A stretch of 64,000 nt of DNA, taken from assembly GCF_029871205.1 (NCBI RefSeq), contig NZ_SSOJ01000076.1, forward strand, positions 167-64,166. The letters are read 5' to 3'. The notes under the pieces are model-generated. The model saw nothing but the letters and a program-made list of their open reading frames with translations, was not told the origin of the DNA and made no database searches. The DNA comes from Pseudomonas sp. BN417 (lineage in GTDB: Bacteria; Pseudomonadota; Gammaproteobacteria; Pseudomonadales; Pseudomonadaceae). Shown in pieces: positions 1 to 11,106 of this stretch. Position numbers and translations under genes: made by a program. Position 1 is the stretch's first letter. The number at the start of each line of letters is the position of its first letter.

Positions 1-203
1 CGCCGGGCCCCCGGAGCAATGATGGAGCGAGGGGACCCGACGAAGTCGGGCCGGATGCAGGGGCAAGCCCTCTTGGTTACTTCTGGGTGGTGCGGCATCC
101 CGACGACTGCCAGAAGTGACTCGCCGGCAGGCGAAACAGGGACTCCCAGTCCGCTCAATAAGCAACTCGGCTCAGGACGTTCTGGCAACACTTAATGCAG
201 ACA
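1..203. repeat. Degenerate intergenic repeat element, copy 1
   Basis: No gene is supported in the first 311 bases. Bases about 13-150 hold a structured element: short inverted pieces around 38-52 (cccgacgaagtcggg), then an inverted pair CTTCTGG (81-87) and CCAGAAG (110-116) around a shared core. The core gggtggtgcggcat followed by ccgacgactgcca at 85-112 recurs almost exactly at 60396-60423, also followed by an agtcgcc/aggcgaaac motif. An 81-codon reading frame crosses it but has no homologue I recognise and is not called. From memory, similar elements are common between genes in pseudomonads. Their function is unknown to me. Confidence 0.55.
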
Positions 204-226
204 TAGCGAATGAATTCGCCCCCACA
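204..226. repeat. Single REP-like half-element
   Basis: The 23 bases are identical to the first 23 bases of the right arm of the perfect inverted pair at 57111-57211. Only one orientation is present here, so this is a solitary copy rather than a hairpin pair. It lies between the degenerate repeat and the guaA terminator. Confidence 0.7.
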
Positions 227-242
227 AGGAAAGATGCAACCT

Positions 243-283
243 CCCAAAACAAAACCGGCCAGGCTTTTCAGGGCCTGGCCGGT
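243..283 (-). terminator. Rho-independent terminator of guaBA
   Basis: On the minus strand a perfect 11-bp stem (arms at 273-283 and 254-264, ACCGGCCAGGC type, 8-base loop) is followed by a T-rich tract reading TTTGTTTTG. It lies about 30 bases after the guaA stop codon and ends the guaB-guaA transcript. Confidence 0.9.
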
Positions 284-311
284 CGTTCAACGCTCGCCTA
301 CGGCGTGCGCA

Positions 312-1892
<1,581 letters not shown>

Positions 1893-1915
1893 GCGCGGGC
1901 TCTCGATTAATGAGT

Positions 1916-2005
1916 TGAGCCGCAAGCCGCAAGCGTCAAGCCGCAAGCAAAAGCAGCCTGGATTCCACTTGCAGCTTGCAGCTTATCGCTTGCAGCTGTT
2001 GGTCA
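1916..2005. repeat. Inverted/direct GC-AAGC repeats between guaB and guaA
   Basis: The guaB-guaA spacer contains a run of gccgcaagc-like units (about 1919-1950) and then the complementary cttgcagc-like units (about 1969-1999). The transcript can therefore form long imperfect stems just before the guaA start. No U-run follows, so it is not a normal terminator. Confidence 0.6.
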
Positions 2006-2013
2006 AGCTCAGC

Positions 2014-3600
<1,587 letters not shown>

Positions 3601-3610
3601 TCAGCGGTCG

Positions 3611-4162
3611 TCAGTCGTCCACCCGCACCTGACGTACGGCGAAGCCCAGCCGCTCGGCAAAGGCGTCGAGGAAGGCCTGGGTGAAGGCCGTTTCGCCCCA
3701 GCCGTTAAAGATGAAGCCCAGGTTGGAGAAGCCGCAGGGTTGCAGGAACAGGAAGCCGTTGATGTCATCCTCGAAGCCGCATTCCGGGCAGCTGAAGTTG
3801 TCCGTGCGACCCGGCCACCAGTCCTCCAGGCTGTCGAACAGCGGCTCGCCTACTTCCCGGCGGCAGTTCGGGCAGCCCGCTTCATTGAGGAATCCCCGCG
3901 TGGGTGTATAGATGCAGCGCTTGTCCACCAGCTCCAGGCCGTTCACCGCGCGGCCGAAAGGCAGCCGCTCGGGATGCTCCACCACCTGCCGCGCCCCCGC
4001 GGCAATGGCGTAGGCCATGCGATTGCCACGCAGGCCGCAGGTGCTCGGCAGCGCCTCGACCACCTCGCGCTGGGCCAGCCAGCGCAACATGCGCCCGGCC
4101 AGGGCCTGGTGCCCGGGCACGCTGGATATCTGCGGCACTATTATCAGCTGGCTCTGCTCCAT
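3611..4162 (-). CDS. Conserved zinc-ribbon protein of unknown function
   Basis: A 183-residue soluble protein with no signal peptide. It carries two CxxC pairs, Cys97/Cys100 (CPNC) and Cys125/Cys128 (CPEC), about 25 residues apart, the usual spacing of a zinc ribbon that holds one metal ion. Extra cysteines occur at 42, 83 and 143. I recall Pseudomonas relatives labelled as a sugar ABC transporter ATPase, but there is no Walker A motif here and that label is not supported. The start MEQSQLIIVP is chosen because AGGAG lies six bases before it. It is divergent from xseA and upstream of guaB on the same strand, separated from guaB by its own promoter. Function unknown. Confidence 0.85.
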   Translation of the reverse strand: MEQSQLIIVPQISSVPGHQALAGRMLRWLAQREVVEALPSTCGLRGNRMAYAIAAGARQVVEHPERLPFGRAVNGLELVDKRCIYTPTRGFLNEAGCPNCRREVGEPLFDSLEDWWPGRTDNFSCPECGFEDDINGFLFLQPCGFSNLGFIFNGWGETAFTQAFLDAFAERLGFAVRQVRVDD

Positions 4163-4261
4163 CTCAGGCTCCTGCGACAATGGGAAGGGCGCGCAGCTTA
4201 ACCGCCGGCCCACTACCGTCAACTATGGCGCAAGATGCCAAAGCCATTATCATCCCCGCCC

Positions 4262-5641
4262 ATGATCAACGATCCCTTCCAACGGCTCGGCCTCGACCGC
4301 GAGGTGCTGACCGTCAGCCAGCTCAACCAGCGCGCCCGCCACCTGCTGGAGGACGTGTTCCCGCAGGTCTGGGTGGAGGGCGAGATTTCCAACCTCGCCC
4401 GCCCCGCTTCCGGCCACCTGTATTTCACCCTCAAGGATGCCCAGGCCCAGGTCCGCTGCGCGCTGTTCCGGCAGAATGCCCAGCGCGTGCGCCAGGCCCT
4501 GCGCGATGGCCTCGCGGTGCGGGTGCGCGGGAAGGTCTCGTTGTTCGAGGGTCGCGGCGACTACCAACTGATCGCCGATGCGGTGGAACCGGCCGGCGAC
4601 GGCGCCCTGCGCCTGGCCTTCGAAGCCCTGAAGGAAAAGCTCGCCGCCGAAGGCCTGTTCGCCACCGAACGCAAGCGCCCGCTGCCGGCCCACCCGCGGC
4701 ACATCGGCATCATCAGTTCGCCCACCGGGGCGGTGATCCGCGACATCATCAGCGTGTTCCGCCGCCGCGCGCCGCAGGTGCGGCTGACCCTGGTGCCAAC
4801 CGCCGTGCAAGGGCGCGAGGCCACCGCACAGATCGTCCGCGCCCTGGCCCTGGCCGACGCCCAGGGCTTCGACGCCCTGATCCTGGCCCGTGGTGGCGGC
4901 TCGCTGGAAGATCTCTGGTGCTTCAACGAGGAGACCGTGGCCCGAGCCGTGGCCGCCTGCCGCACCCCCATCGTCAGCGCCGTGGGCCATGAGACGGATG
5001 TCTCGATCAGCGATTTCGTCGCCGATGTGCGCGCCCCCACGCCCTCGGCGGCCGCCGAATTGCTGGCGCCGGACGCCGGCGACCTGCAGTTGCGTCTCGA
5101 CAGCCTGCACCGCCGCCTGATCCTGCGCCTGCAGGAGCGCCTGACCCGCGAGCACCTGCGACTGGACGGCCTGTTCCGGCGCCTGCGCCACCCGGGCGAG
5201 CGCCTGCGCCAGCAGGCCCAACGCCTGGACGACCTCGACATGCGCCTGCGCCGCGCCTTCGAGCGCCAGTTGCAGATTCGCCACGAGCGCCTGGCGCGCC
5301 TGGATACCCGCCTGGCCGCGCAGCACCCGGGGCGCACCCTGGCCCTGCTGCGGCAAAAGCTCGACAGCCTGGCCGCGCGCCTGCCCCGCGCCACCCGCGA
5401 GGCCCTCAAGGACCGCCGCCAGCGCCTCGACGCTCTGGCCCAGACCCTGCATGTGGTCAGTCCGCTGGCCACCCTCGGCCGTGGCTACAGCATCCTCCTC
5501 GACGAACGTGGCCAGGCCATCCGCGCCGCCAGCCAGACCCGCCCCGGCCAGCGCCTGAAAGCCCGCCTGGGCGAAGGCGAGCTGCAGGTGCGGGTCGAAG
5601 ACAACCACCTGACTCCCGTGAACCTTTCCCTGCTGGACTGA
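4262..5641 (+). CDS. xseA: Exodeoxyribonuclease VII large subunit
   Basis: Catalytic subunit of exonuclease VII, which degrades single-stranded DNA from both ends in mismatch repair and recombination; the small subunit XseB is not in this window. The 459 residues comprise an N-terminal OB-fold (about 10-110), the nuclease domain (about 125-340, with RGGGS and GHETD motifs) and a long Arg/Leu-rich coiled-coil region that binds XseB. The start MINDPFQRLGL follows family alignment; a start nine codons upstream is open but unlikely. The next gene begins two bases after the stop, so the pair is probably co-transcribed. Confidence 0.97.
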   Translation: MINDPFQRLGLDREVLTVSQLNQRARHLLEDVFPQVWVEGEISNLARPASGHLYFTLKDAQAQVRCALFRQNAQRVRQALRDGLAVRVRGKVSLFEGRGDYQLIADAVEPAGDGALRLAFEALKEKLAAEGLFATERKRPLPAHPRHIGIISSPTGAVIRDIISVFRRRAPQVRLTLVPTAVQGREATAQIVRALALADAQGFDALILARGGGSLEDLWCFNEETVARAVAACRTPIVSAVGHETDVSISDFVADVRAPTPSAAAELLAPDAGDLQLRLDSLHRRLILRLQERLTREHLRLDGLFRRLRHPGERLRQQAQRLDDLDMRLRRAFERQLQIRHERLARLDTRLAAQHPGRTLALLRQKLDSLAARLPRATREALKDRRQRLDALAQTLHVVSPLATLGRGYSILLDERGQAIRAASQTRPGQRLKARLGEGELQVRVEDNHLTPVNLSLLD

Positions 5642-5643
5642 CC

Positions 5644-6465
5644 ATGCGCCTCTTTGCCGCCCTGCTCCTCTGCTTCGCCCTGCCCGCCCACGCCGAAGGT
5701 TTCATCAGCCGGCTCCTGAACAAGCCGGTCCCCGGCGGCGTGGCCGTGGTCCAGCTGGGCAACGGGGCGCAAACGCCCACGGCCCGATACCAGGGCAAGC
5801 CGGTGCTGGTGGTGAAGGAAGAAGGCCGCGACTGGATCGCCATAGTCGGCATCCCGCTGGGCACCCAGTTGGGTCGGCAGCAGATCGACGTGAGCGATGG
5901 ACGCAAGCTGGCCTTCGGCGTGGGCCCGCGCACCTACCGCGAGCAGCACATCAAGCTGGCCAATACCCGCCAGGTGAACCCGCTGCCGGAAGACCTCAAG
6001 CGCATCGACCGCGAGCTGGCCGAGCAGACCCGCGCCTACCGCAACTTCAGCCCCGGCACGCCGAGCAATCTGCTGTTCGACAAGCCGGTGAACGGGCCGC
6101 TCTCCAGCCCCTTCGGCCTGCGCCGTTTCTTCAATGGCGAGGAGCGCAACGCACACTCCGGCCTGGACTTCGCCGTGGGCGCCGGCACGCCGATCAAGGC
6201 CCCGGCGGCAGGCAAGGTGGTCCTCATCGGCAACTACTTCTTCAATGGCAAGACAGTCTTCGTCGACCACGGCCAGGGCCTGATCAGCATGTTCTGCCAC
6301 ATGTCGAAGGTGGACGTGAAGCTCGGCCAGCAACTGCCCCGCGGCGGCGTGGTCGGACGGGTCGGCGCCACTGGCCGCGCCACCGGCCCGCACATGCACT
6401 GGAACATCAGCCTCAATGACGTGCGGGTCGACCCGGCCATTTTCATCGGTGCCTACAAGCCCTGA
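5644..6465 (+). CDS. M23 (LytM) family peptidase, secreted
   Basis: A 273-residue protein with a signal peptide (hydrophobic stretch then a likely cut after PAHA at residue 17), so it is probably periplasmic. The C-terminal half (about 150-270) is an M23 zinc peptidase domain with HSGLDFAVGAGTPI supplying His and Asp and HMHW supplying further ligands. An active LytM enzyme cleaves peptide cross-links of peptidoglycan. The N-terminal part resembles the domain that precedes M23 in related peptidases. It starts two bases after xseA. The metal-binding residues are present, so it is likely active rather than a regulator. Specific cell-wall role unknown. Confidence 0.92.
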   Translation: MRLFAALLLCFALPAHAEGFISRLLNKPVPGGVAVVQLGNGAQTPTARYQGKPVLVVKEEGRDWIAIVGIPLGTQLGRQQIDVSDGRKLAFGVGPRTYREQHIKLANTRQVNPLPEDLKRIDRELAEQTRAYRNFSPGTPSNLLFDKPVNGPLSSPFGLRRFFNGEERNAHSGLDFAVGAGTPIKAPAAGKVVLIGNYFFNGKTVFVDHGQGLISMFCHMSKVDVKLGQQLPRGGVVGRVGATGRATGPHMHWNISLNDVRVDPAIFIGAYKP

Positions 6466-6568
6466 TCCGACACCTGTGCTTACAGACCGGCGGCAACGGT
6501 TTTGCTAAGGTCCGCCGGTTCCGGGGCCACCGCCCGCCCGCCTACCGCATAGTCACAGGGAGCAGCCC

Positions 6569-7822
6569 ATGCAGAACGAAATCACCCAATGGCTGGAGTG
6601 GCTGAGGCAGCACCATGAGCTGCACACCTTTGTCGCCTCCGCCGCCCTCATCCTGCTCGCCTGGACGTCCAACTGGATAGTCAGGCGCATCCTGGTCCGC
6701 GGCCTGTTCCATGCCGTCGGCGCCATCGTCCACGGCCGCCCCACCCAGCTCCAGGACCACGGCCTGATCAAGCGCCTGGCCAATGTCGTGCCGGCGCTGG
6801 TGCTGGCCTGGGGAGTGAAGGTGGTCCCCAACATGCCGGTGCCCCTGGTGGAAGTGGTGACCAACGTCTGCGCCGCCTTCATCATCCTCACCATCGCCCT
6901 GGCGCTGAGTGCCGTGCTGACCATCGCCAACGACCTCTACCAGCGCCGCGAAGACGCCCACCTGCGCCCCATCAAGGGCTACCTGCAGGTGTTGAAGATC
7001 GCCATCTTCGCGATCGCCGCCATCCTCATGATCGCCAGCCTGATCGACCGCTCGCCGCTGATCCTGCTCTCGGGCCTCGGCGCCATGGCCGCGGTGCTGA
7101 TGCTGATCTTCCAGGACACCCTGCTGTCGCTGGTGGCCAGCGTGCAGATCACTTCCAGCGACATCATCCGCGTCGGCGACTGGGTGGAGATGCCGCAGCT
7201 GAACGCCGACGGCGACGTGATCGATATCGCCCTGCACACCGTCAAGGTGCAGAACTGGGACAAGACCATCACCACTATCCCTACCAAGCGTTTCATCACC
7301 GATTCGTTCAAGAACTGGCGCGGCATGCAGGAATCCGGCGGGCGGCGGATCAAGCGCTGCCTCTACCTGGACCAGAACAGCGTGCATTTCCTCGCCAATG
7401 AGGACATTTCCCGGCTGCACCGCTTCCGCCTGCTGGACAGCTACCTCAAGACCAAGGAAAGCGAGCTGCTCAGCTGGAACAGCCAACTGGACGAGTCCTG
7501 CCGCCTGCCGATCAACATTCGCCAGTTGACCAACCTCGGTACCTTCCGCGCCTATGTGGAGAACTACCTGCGGGAGAACAACGAGATCCGCAAGGACATG
7601 ACCCTGCTGGTACGCCAGCTGGCTCCCAGCGCCAACGGCCTGCCCCTGGAGCTCTACTGCTTCACCGCCACCACCGCCTGGTCGCCATACGAGGCCATCC
7701 AGTCCGATATCTTCGACCACCTGCTGGCGATCCTTCCGGAATTCGGCCTGCGCGTGTTCCAGCATCCCAGCGGCGCGGACATGCGCGAATTGCGCGTGCC
7801 GATGCAGGACGAGGCTCGATAG
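6569..7822 (+). CDS. ybdG: MscS-family mechanosensitive channel, YbdG type
   Basis: A 417-residue inner-membrane channel protein. Hydrophobic segments lie at about 18-38, 65-85, 95-115, 140-160 and 160-180, followed by the MscS pore helix and beta domain. The stretches LLSGLGAMAAVLML, VKVQNWDKTITTIPT and DSFKNW.GM..SGGRRIKR match E. coli YbdG (MscM) closely along the whole length. YbdG responds to membrane tension and osmotic shock in E. coli. ATG with a GGGAGC-type ribosome site upstream. It is a single gene ended by a strong terminator. Confidence 0.93.
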   Translation: MQNEITQWLEWLRQHHELHTFVASAALILLAWTSNWIVRRILVRGLFHAVGAIVHGRPTQLQDHGLIKRLANVVPALVLAWGVKVVPNMPVPLVEVVTNVCAAFIILTIALALSAVLTIANDLYQRREDAHLRPIKGYLQVLKIAIFAIAAILMIASLIDRSPLILLSGLGAMAAVLMLIFQDTLLSLVASVQITSSDIIRVGDWVEMPQLNADGDVIDIALHTVKVQNWDKTITTIPTKRFITDSFKNWRGMQESGGRRIKRCLYLDQNSVHFLANEDISRLHRFRLLDSYLKTKESELLSWNSQLDESCRLPINIRQLTNLGTFRAYVENYLRENNEIRKDMTLLVRQLAPSANGLPLELYCFTATTAWSPYEAIQSDIFDHLLAILPEFGLRVFQHPSGADMRELRVPMQDEAR

Positions 7823-7861
7823 AAATCCATCGCGCAATCCAATCAAGAAAACCCAATAACA

Positions 7862-7903
7862 AGCGCAAGAATTTCCTCCATTGCAAATTCTTGCGCTCTT
7901 TTT
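7862..7903 (+). terminator. Strong terminator of the MscS-family gene
   Basis: A perfect 13-bp stem (7862-7874 with 7885-7897) and a 10-base loop are followed by CTTTTTC. It isolates the leuA leader region from upstream transcription. Confidence 0.95.
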
Positions 7904-7923
7904 CACCATTTTCCCGCCGATGC

Positions 7924-7952
7924 TTGCCATATTCACTCACGATGAATAGGGT
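7924..7952 (+). promoter_or_regulatory. Possible promoter of the leuA leader transcript
   Basis: TTGCCA (7924-7929) and TAGGGT (7947-7952) are separated by 17 bases. Transcription would begin at about 7959-7960, essentially at the ATG of the leader peptide, so the leader would have almost no untranslated region. The -10 match is weak. Confidence 0.4.
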
Positions 7953-7959
7953 TAGCTCC

Positions 7960-8037
7960 ATGAAAACCGCACACACCCTCATTCTTCTGCGCCAACACGC
8001 CTGCCTGCGACTGGTCAGCCCACGACTGCGTGGCTGA
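7960..8037 (+). CDS. Putative leader peptide upstream of leuA
   Basis: A 25-codon frame with six leucine codons (CTC, CTT and four CTG) and four arginine codons, containing the stretch [17 protein letters not shown] before TGA. An in-frame ATG at 7942 could add six residues. The stop codon overlaps a hairpin (8016-8036), and a second small hairpin (8075-8091) precedes leuA. Position, size and leucine richness fit translation-controlled regulation of leuA by leucine supply, but the leucines are not in one block and no classic U-run terminator follows. This is an inference from layout. Confidence 0.5.
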   Translation: MKTAHTLILLRQHACLRLVSPRLRG

Positions 8038-8091
8038 AACCGACCTCCGCCGCAACGCCGCTTGAATCAGTCAAGGCCACCACGACTGGCC
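8016..8091 (+). promoter_or_regulatory. Hairpins in the leuA leader
   Basis: CAGCC-ACG pairs with CGT-GGCTG around 8016-8036, with one bulged C, and covers the end of the leader peptide. GGCCA (8075-8079) pairs with TGGCC (8087-8091) about 20 bases before the leuA start. The octamer cacgactg occurs in both hairpins (8021 and 8081). A ribosome stalled in the leader would block the first hairpin. Confidence 0.4.
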
Positions 8092-8111
8092 CGCAGAACA
8101 AGGATTGCCCC

Positions 8112-9782
8112 ATGAGCATGCTGAAAGACCCGTCCCGCAAGTACCGCGCCTTCCCCGCCATCGACCTGCCGGACCGCACCTGGCCGTCGAAGACCATCAC
8201 CGAAGTGCCGATCTGGTGCAGTTCCGACCTGCGCGACGGCAACCAGTCGCTGATCGAGCCGATGGACGCCGCGAAGAAGATGCGTTTCTTCAAGACACTG
8301 GTCCAGGTCGGATTGAAGGAAATCGAAGTGGCTTTCCCGTCGGCTTCCGACACCGACTTCAACTTCGTGCGCGAGCTGATCGAGCACAACCATATTCCCG
8401 ATGACGTGACCATCCAGGTGCTGACCCAGGCCCGTGACGACCTGATCACCCGCACCTTCGAGTCCCTGCGCGGGGCCAAGAAGGCCATCGTCCACGTCTA
8501 CAACGCCACTGCCCCGTCCTTCCGCCGCATCGTCTTCAACCAGGACAAGCAAGGCGTGATCGACATCGCCACCAACGCCGCCAGGCTGATCAAGAAACTG
8601 GCCGCCGAGCAGCCGGAAACCCAGTGGACCTTCCAGTATTCGCCCGAGATCTTCAGCTCCACCGAGCTGGAATTCGCCGTACAGGTCTGCGACGCGGTGA
8701 TCGACGTCTGGCAACCGACCCCGGACAACAAGATCATCCTCAACCTGCCGGCTACCGTTGAGTGCGCCACGCCCAATGTCTACGCCGACCAGATCGAGTG
8801 GTTCGGCCGCCATATCAGTCGCCGCGACTCGGTACTCATCAGCCTGCACACCCATAACGACCGTGGCACCGGCGTCGCCGCCACCGAACTGGGCCTGATG
8901 GCCGGCGCCGACCGCGTCGAAGGCTGCCTGTTCGGCAACGGCGAGCGCACCGGCAACGTCGACCTGGTGACCCTGGCGCTGAACATGTACACCCAGGGCC
9001 TGCACCCCGAACTGGACTTCTCCGACATCGACGCCGTGCGCAAGGTGGTCGAGGAGTGCAACCAGCTGCCGGTGCACCCGCGCCATCCCTATGTCGGGGA
9101 CCTGGTCCACACCGCCTTCTCCGGCTCCCACCAGGACGCCATCCGCAAGGGCTTCGCCCAACAGAAGGAAGACGCCCTGTGGGAGGTGCCCTACCTGCCG
9201 ATCGACCCGGCCGACATCGGCCGCAGCTACGAAGCGGTGATCCGGGTCAACAGCCAGTCCGGCAAGGGCGGCATCACCTTCCTGCTGGAGCAGGAATACG
9301 GTGTCAGCCTGCCGCGCCGCATGCAGATCGAGTTCAGCCAGGTCGTACAGAAGGAAACCGATCGCCTGGGCCTGGAAATGACCGCCCAGCAGATCTACCA
9401 GCTGCTGGACAGCGAGTACCTGCAGGCAACCACGCCCTTCACCCTGAAAGGCCATCGCCTGCAGGAAGAGAACGGCACCAGCGCCGTAGACATCGAAGTG
9501 CAGGTCAAGGGCGAAACCCAGCACCTGCGCGGCATCGGCAAGGGGCCACTGGAAGCCCTGGTGGCCAGCCTGCCGGTGAAGGTGGAGATCATGGACTACT
9601 CCGAGCACGCCATCGGCGCCGGTACCAACGCCAAGGCCGCCGCCTATATCGAGTTGCGCGTCAACGGCGGTCGAGCCCTGCACGGTATCGGCATCGACGA
9701 GAACCTGACCACCGCCAGCTTCCGCGCCCTGTTCAGCGCCCTCAACCGCGCCCTGAGCCAGGCCGAGGCCGAAGCGGCCTGA
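8112..9782 (+). CDS. leuA: 2-isopropylmalate synthase
   Basis: Condenses 2-oxoisovalerate with acetyl-CoA, the first committed step of leucine synthesis. The 556-residue length marks the long (LeuA2) type. It has an N-terminal TIM barrel with [10 protein letters not shown] and HTHNDRG (metal ligands), and a C-terminal regulatory domain from about 430 that binds leucine for feedback inhibition. The start [15 protein letters not shown] is conserved, and AAGGA lies about ten bases upstream. The gene stands alone, preceded by the putative leader peptide and followed by a strong terminator. Confidence 0.97.
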   Translation: MSMLKDPSRKYRAFPAIDLPDRTWPSKTITEVPIWCSSDLRDGNQSLIEPMDAAKKMRFFKTLVQVGLKEIEVAFPSASDTDFNFVRELIEHNHIPDDVTIQVLTQARDDLITRTFESLRGAKKAIVHVYNATAPSFRRIVFNQDKQGVIDIATNAARLIKKLAAEQPETQWTFQYSPEIFSSTELEFAVQVCDAVIDVWQPTPDNKIILNLPATVECATPNVYADQIEWFGRHISRRDSVLISLHTHNDRGTGVAATELGLMAGADRVEGCLFGNGERTGNVDLVTLALNMYTQGLHPELDFSDIDAVRKVVEECNQLPVHPRHPYVGDLVHTAFSGSHQDAIRKGFAQQKEDALWEVPYLPIDPADIGRSYEAVIRVNSQSGKGGITFLLEQEYGVSLPRRMQIEFSQVVQKETDRLGLEMTAQQIYQLLDSEYLQATTPFTLKGHRLQEENGTSAVDIEVQVKGETQHLRGIGKGPLEALVASLPVKVEIMDYSEHAIGAGTNAKAAAYIELRVNGGRALHGIGIDENLTTASFRALFSALNRALSQAEAEAA

Positions 9783-9798
9783 AACTGATGCCGCAATG

Positions 9799-9830
9799 AA
9801 AAACCCCGCCATCCGGCGGGGTTTTCTTTT
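9799..9830 (+). terminator. leuA terminator
   Basis: An 11-bp stem AAAACCCCGCC (9800-9810) with GGCGGGGTTTT (9815-9825) and a four-base loop, followed by CTTTT, 17 bases after the leuA stop. Confidence 0.95.
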
Positions 9831-9860
9831 GCTGAAGAGCTGGTGGATAAAAAAGCGCTA

Positions 9861-9920
9861 TCCACCCTACACAAAACGGACCTGCGCGTAGGGTGGAAAT
9901 CCGCAAGGCGGATTTCCACC
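9861..9920. repeat. TAGGGTGGA-type intergenic inverted repeat
   Basis: TCCACCCTAC (9861-9870) is complementary to GTAGGGTGGA (9889-9898). The latter overlaps a perfect 13-bp hairpin with a three-base loop (9892-9920). The same motifs recur at 12341-12499. Confidence 0.75.
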
Positions 9921-9930
9921 GGCAGGCGCC

Positions 9931-10296
9931 CTACTCTTGCTTTTGCCAGTGGCACTTGCCCCAGGCACACATGGAATCGAGCACCGGCTTGAGACTGAAG
10001 CCGTGCTCGGTCAGGCGGTATTCCACCCGCGGCGGCACCTCGGCGAACACGGTGCGCGAGACGATGCCGTCGCGCTCCAGCTCGCGCAGCTGCTGGGTCA
10101 GCATCTTCTCGGTAATGCCCGGCACCAGGCGCTTGAGCTCGGAAAAACGCCGGGCCTGCGGGATCAGGTGATAGACCAGCAGGGACTTCCACTTGCCGCC
10201 AATCACCGCCAGGGTGACTTCCACCGGCGTGTTGTAGACCTTGTCCCCTGCCACGAGCAGGTTGCCCGCGGCCGGTAGCGCCTTGTGTTCGCTCAT
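9931..10296 (-). CDS. HxlR-family transcriptional regulator
   Basis: A 121-residue winged-helix DNA-binding protein. The core VIGGKWKSLLVYHL, RRFSELKRLVPGITEKMLTQ and LERDGIVSRTVF....PRVEYRLTEHG is the HxlR signature: helix-turn-helix about 45-85, wing about 85-105. A single cysteine pair (Cys109 and Cys114, CAWGKC) lies at the end and could be redox-sensitive, as in some family members, but this is speculative. It is 15 bases downstream of the YafV-type amidase in the same orientation, so it may be co-transcribed. Target genes unknown. Confidence 0.93.
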   Translation of the reverse strand: MSEHKALPAAGNLLVAGDKVYNTPVEVTLAVIGGKWKSLLVYHLIPQARRFSELKRLVPGITEKMLTQQLRELERDGIVSRTVFAEVPPRVEYRLTEHGFSLKPVLDSMCAWGKCHWQKQE

Positions 10297-10311
10297 GGTT
10301 CTACCCCGGAC

Positions 10312-11106
10312 TCAGAGGTGCAGGTCGAAGCCATCCGCATCGCGCATCGCAGGGAAGCGTTCACGGTAGGCGGCCAGTGGTGCGGCGGGCAGGCTCACGC
10401 GGAAGACACCGTCGGCGTCGCCGGCATCCAGCAGGCTTTCACCCTGGAAATCCAGCACCTGGCTGTCGCCGCTGTAGCCATGGCCCTTGCCGTCCGCGCC
10501 CACCCGGTTCACCGCAGCGACATAGCAGAGGTTCTCGATGGCGCGTGCCGGCAGCAGGCGGTTCCAGTGATGGCGGCGGGCAGCCGGCCAGTTGGCGGTG
10601 TAGAGCAGCAGGTCGGTGTCATGGGGGTCGCGGCTCCACACCGGGAAGCGCAGGTCGTAGCAGATCAGGGGGCGCACCCGCCAGCCCTTGAGCTCGAACA
10701 GCGCCTGGGTCTCGCCCGGCGTGTAGTGCTTATGCTCGCCTGCCATGCGGAACAGGTGCCGCTTGTCGTAGTGCAATACTTCACCATCCGGGCGCGCCCA
10801 GAGCAGGCGATTGCGGTGGCTGCCATCGGCGGCTTCGACTATCAGACTGCCGGTGATCACCGCATCCAGGCGCCTGGCCTGCTCGCGCAGCCAGGCGTGG
10901 GTCGGGCCCTGCTCGGGCTCGGCGAGCGTCGCCGAATCCATGGAGAAACCGGTGGTGAACATCTCCGGCAGGACGATCAGGTCGGCGCCCTTCGCCTGCT
11001 CCAGCAGGGTTTCGAAATGAGCGTGGTTGGCGGCGCAGTCGTGCCAGGCCAGGGTGGTCTGCACCAGGGCCAGTTCGAGATCGGGCAGCATGGTCAGATC
11101 GCGCAT
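10312..11106 (-). CDS. yafV: Carbon-nitrogen hydrolase, omega-amidase (YafV) type
   Basis: A 264-residue nitrilase-superfamily enzyme with the catalytic Glu in LPEMFTTGFSM, Lys in YDKRHLFRMAGEH and Cys in ICYDLRFPVW. YafV-type enzymes hydrolyse 2-oxoglutaramate or 2-oxosuccinamate, the by-products of glutamine-linked transamination. It overlaps the 3' end of the methionine aminotransferase gene, which fits the known pairing in methionine salvage: the aminotransferase uses glutamine and the amidase removes the resulting 2-oxo-amide. Start MRDLTMLPDL chosen because GGA lies close upstream; ATG at 11091 is an alternative. Confidence 0.9.
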   Translation of the reverse strand: MRDLTMLPDLELALVQTTLAWHDCAANHAHFETLLEQAKGADLIVLPEMFTTGFSMDSATLAEPEQGPTHAWLREQARRLDAVITGSLIVEAADGSHRNRLLWARPDGEVLHYDKRHLFRMAGEHKHYTPGETQALFELKGWRVRPLICYDLRFPVWSRDPHDTDLLLYTANWPAARRHHWNRLLPARAIENLCYVAAVNRVGADGKGHGYSGDSQVLDFQGESLLDAGDADGVFRVSLPAAPLAAYRERFPAMRDADGFDLHL

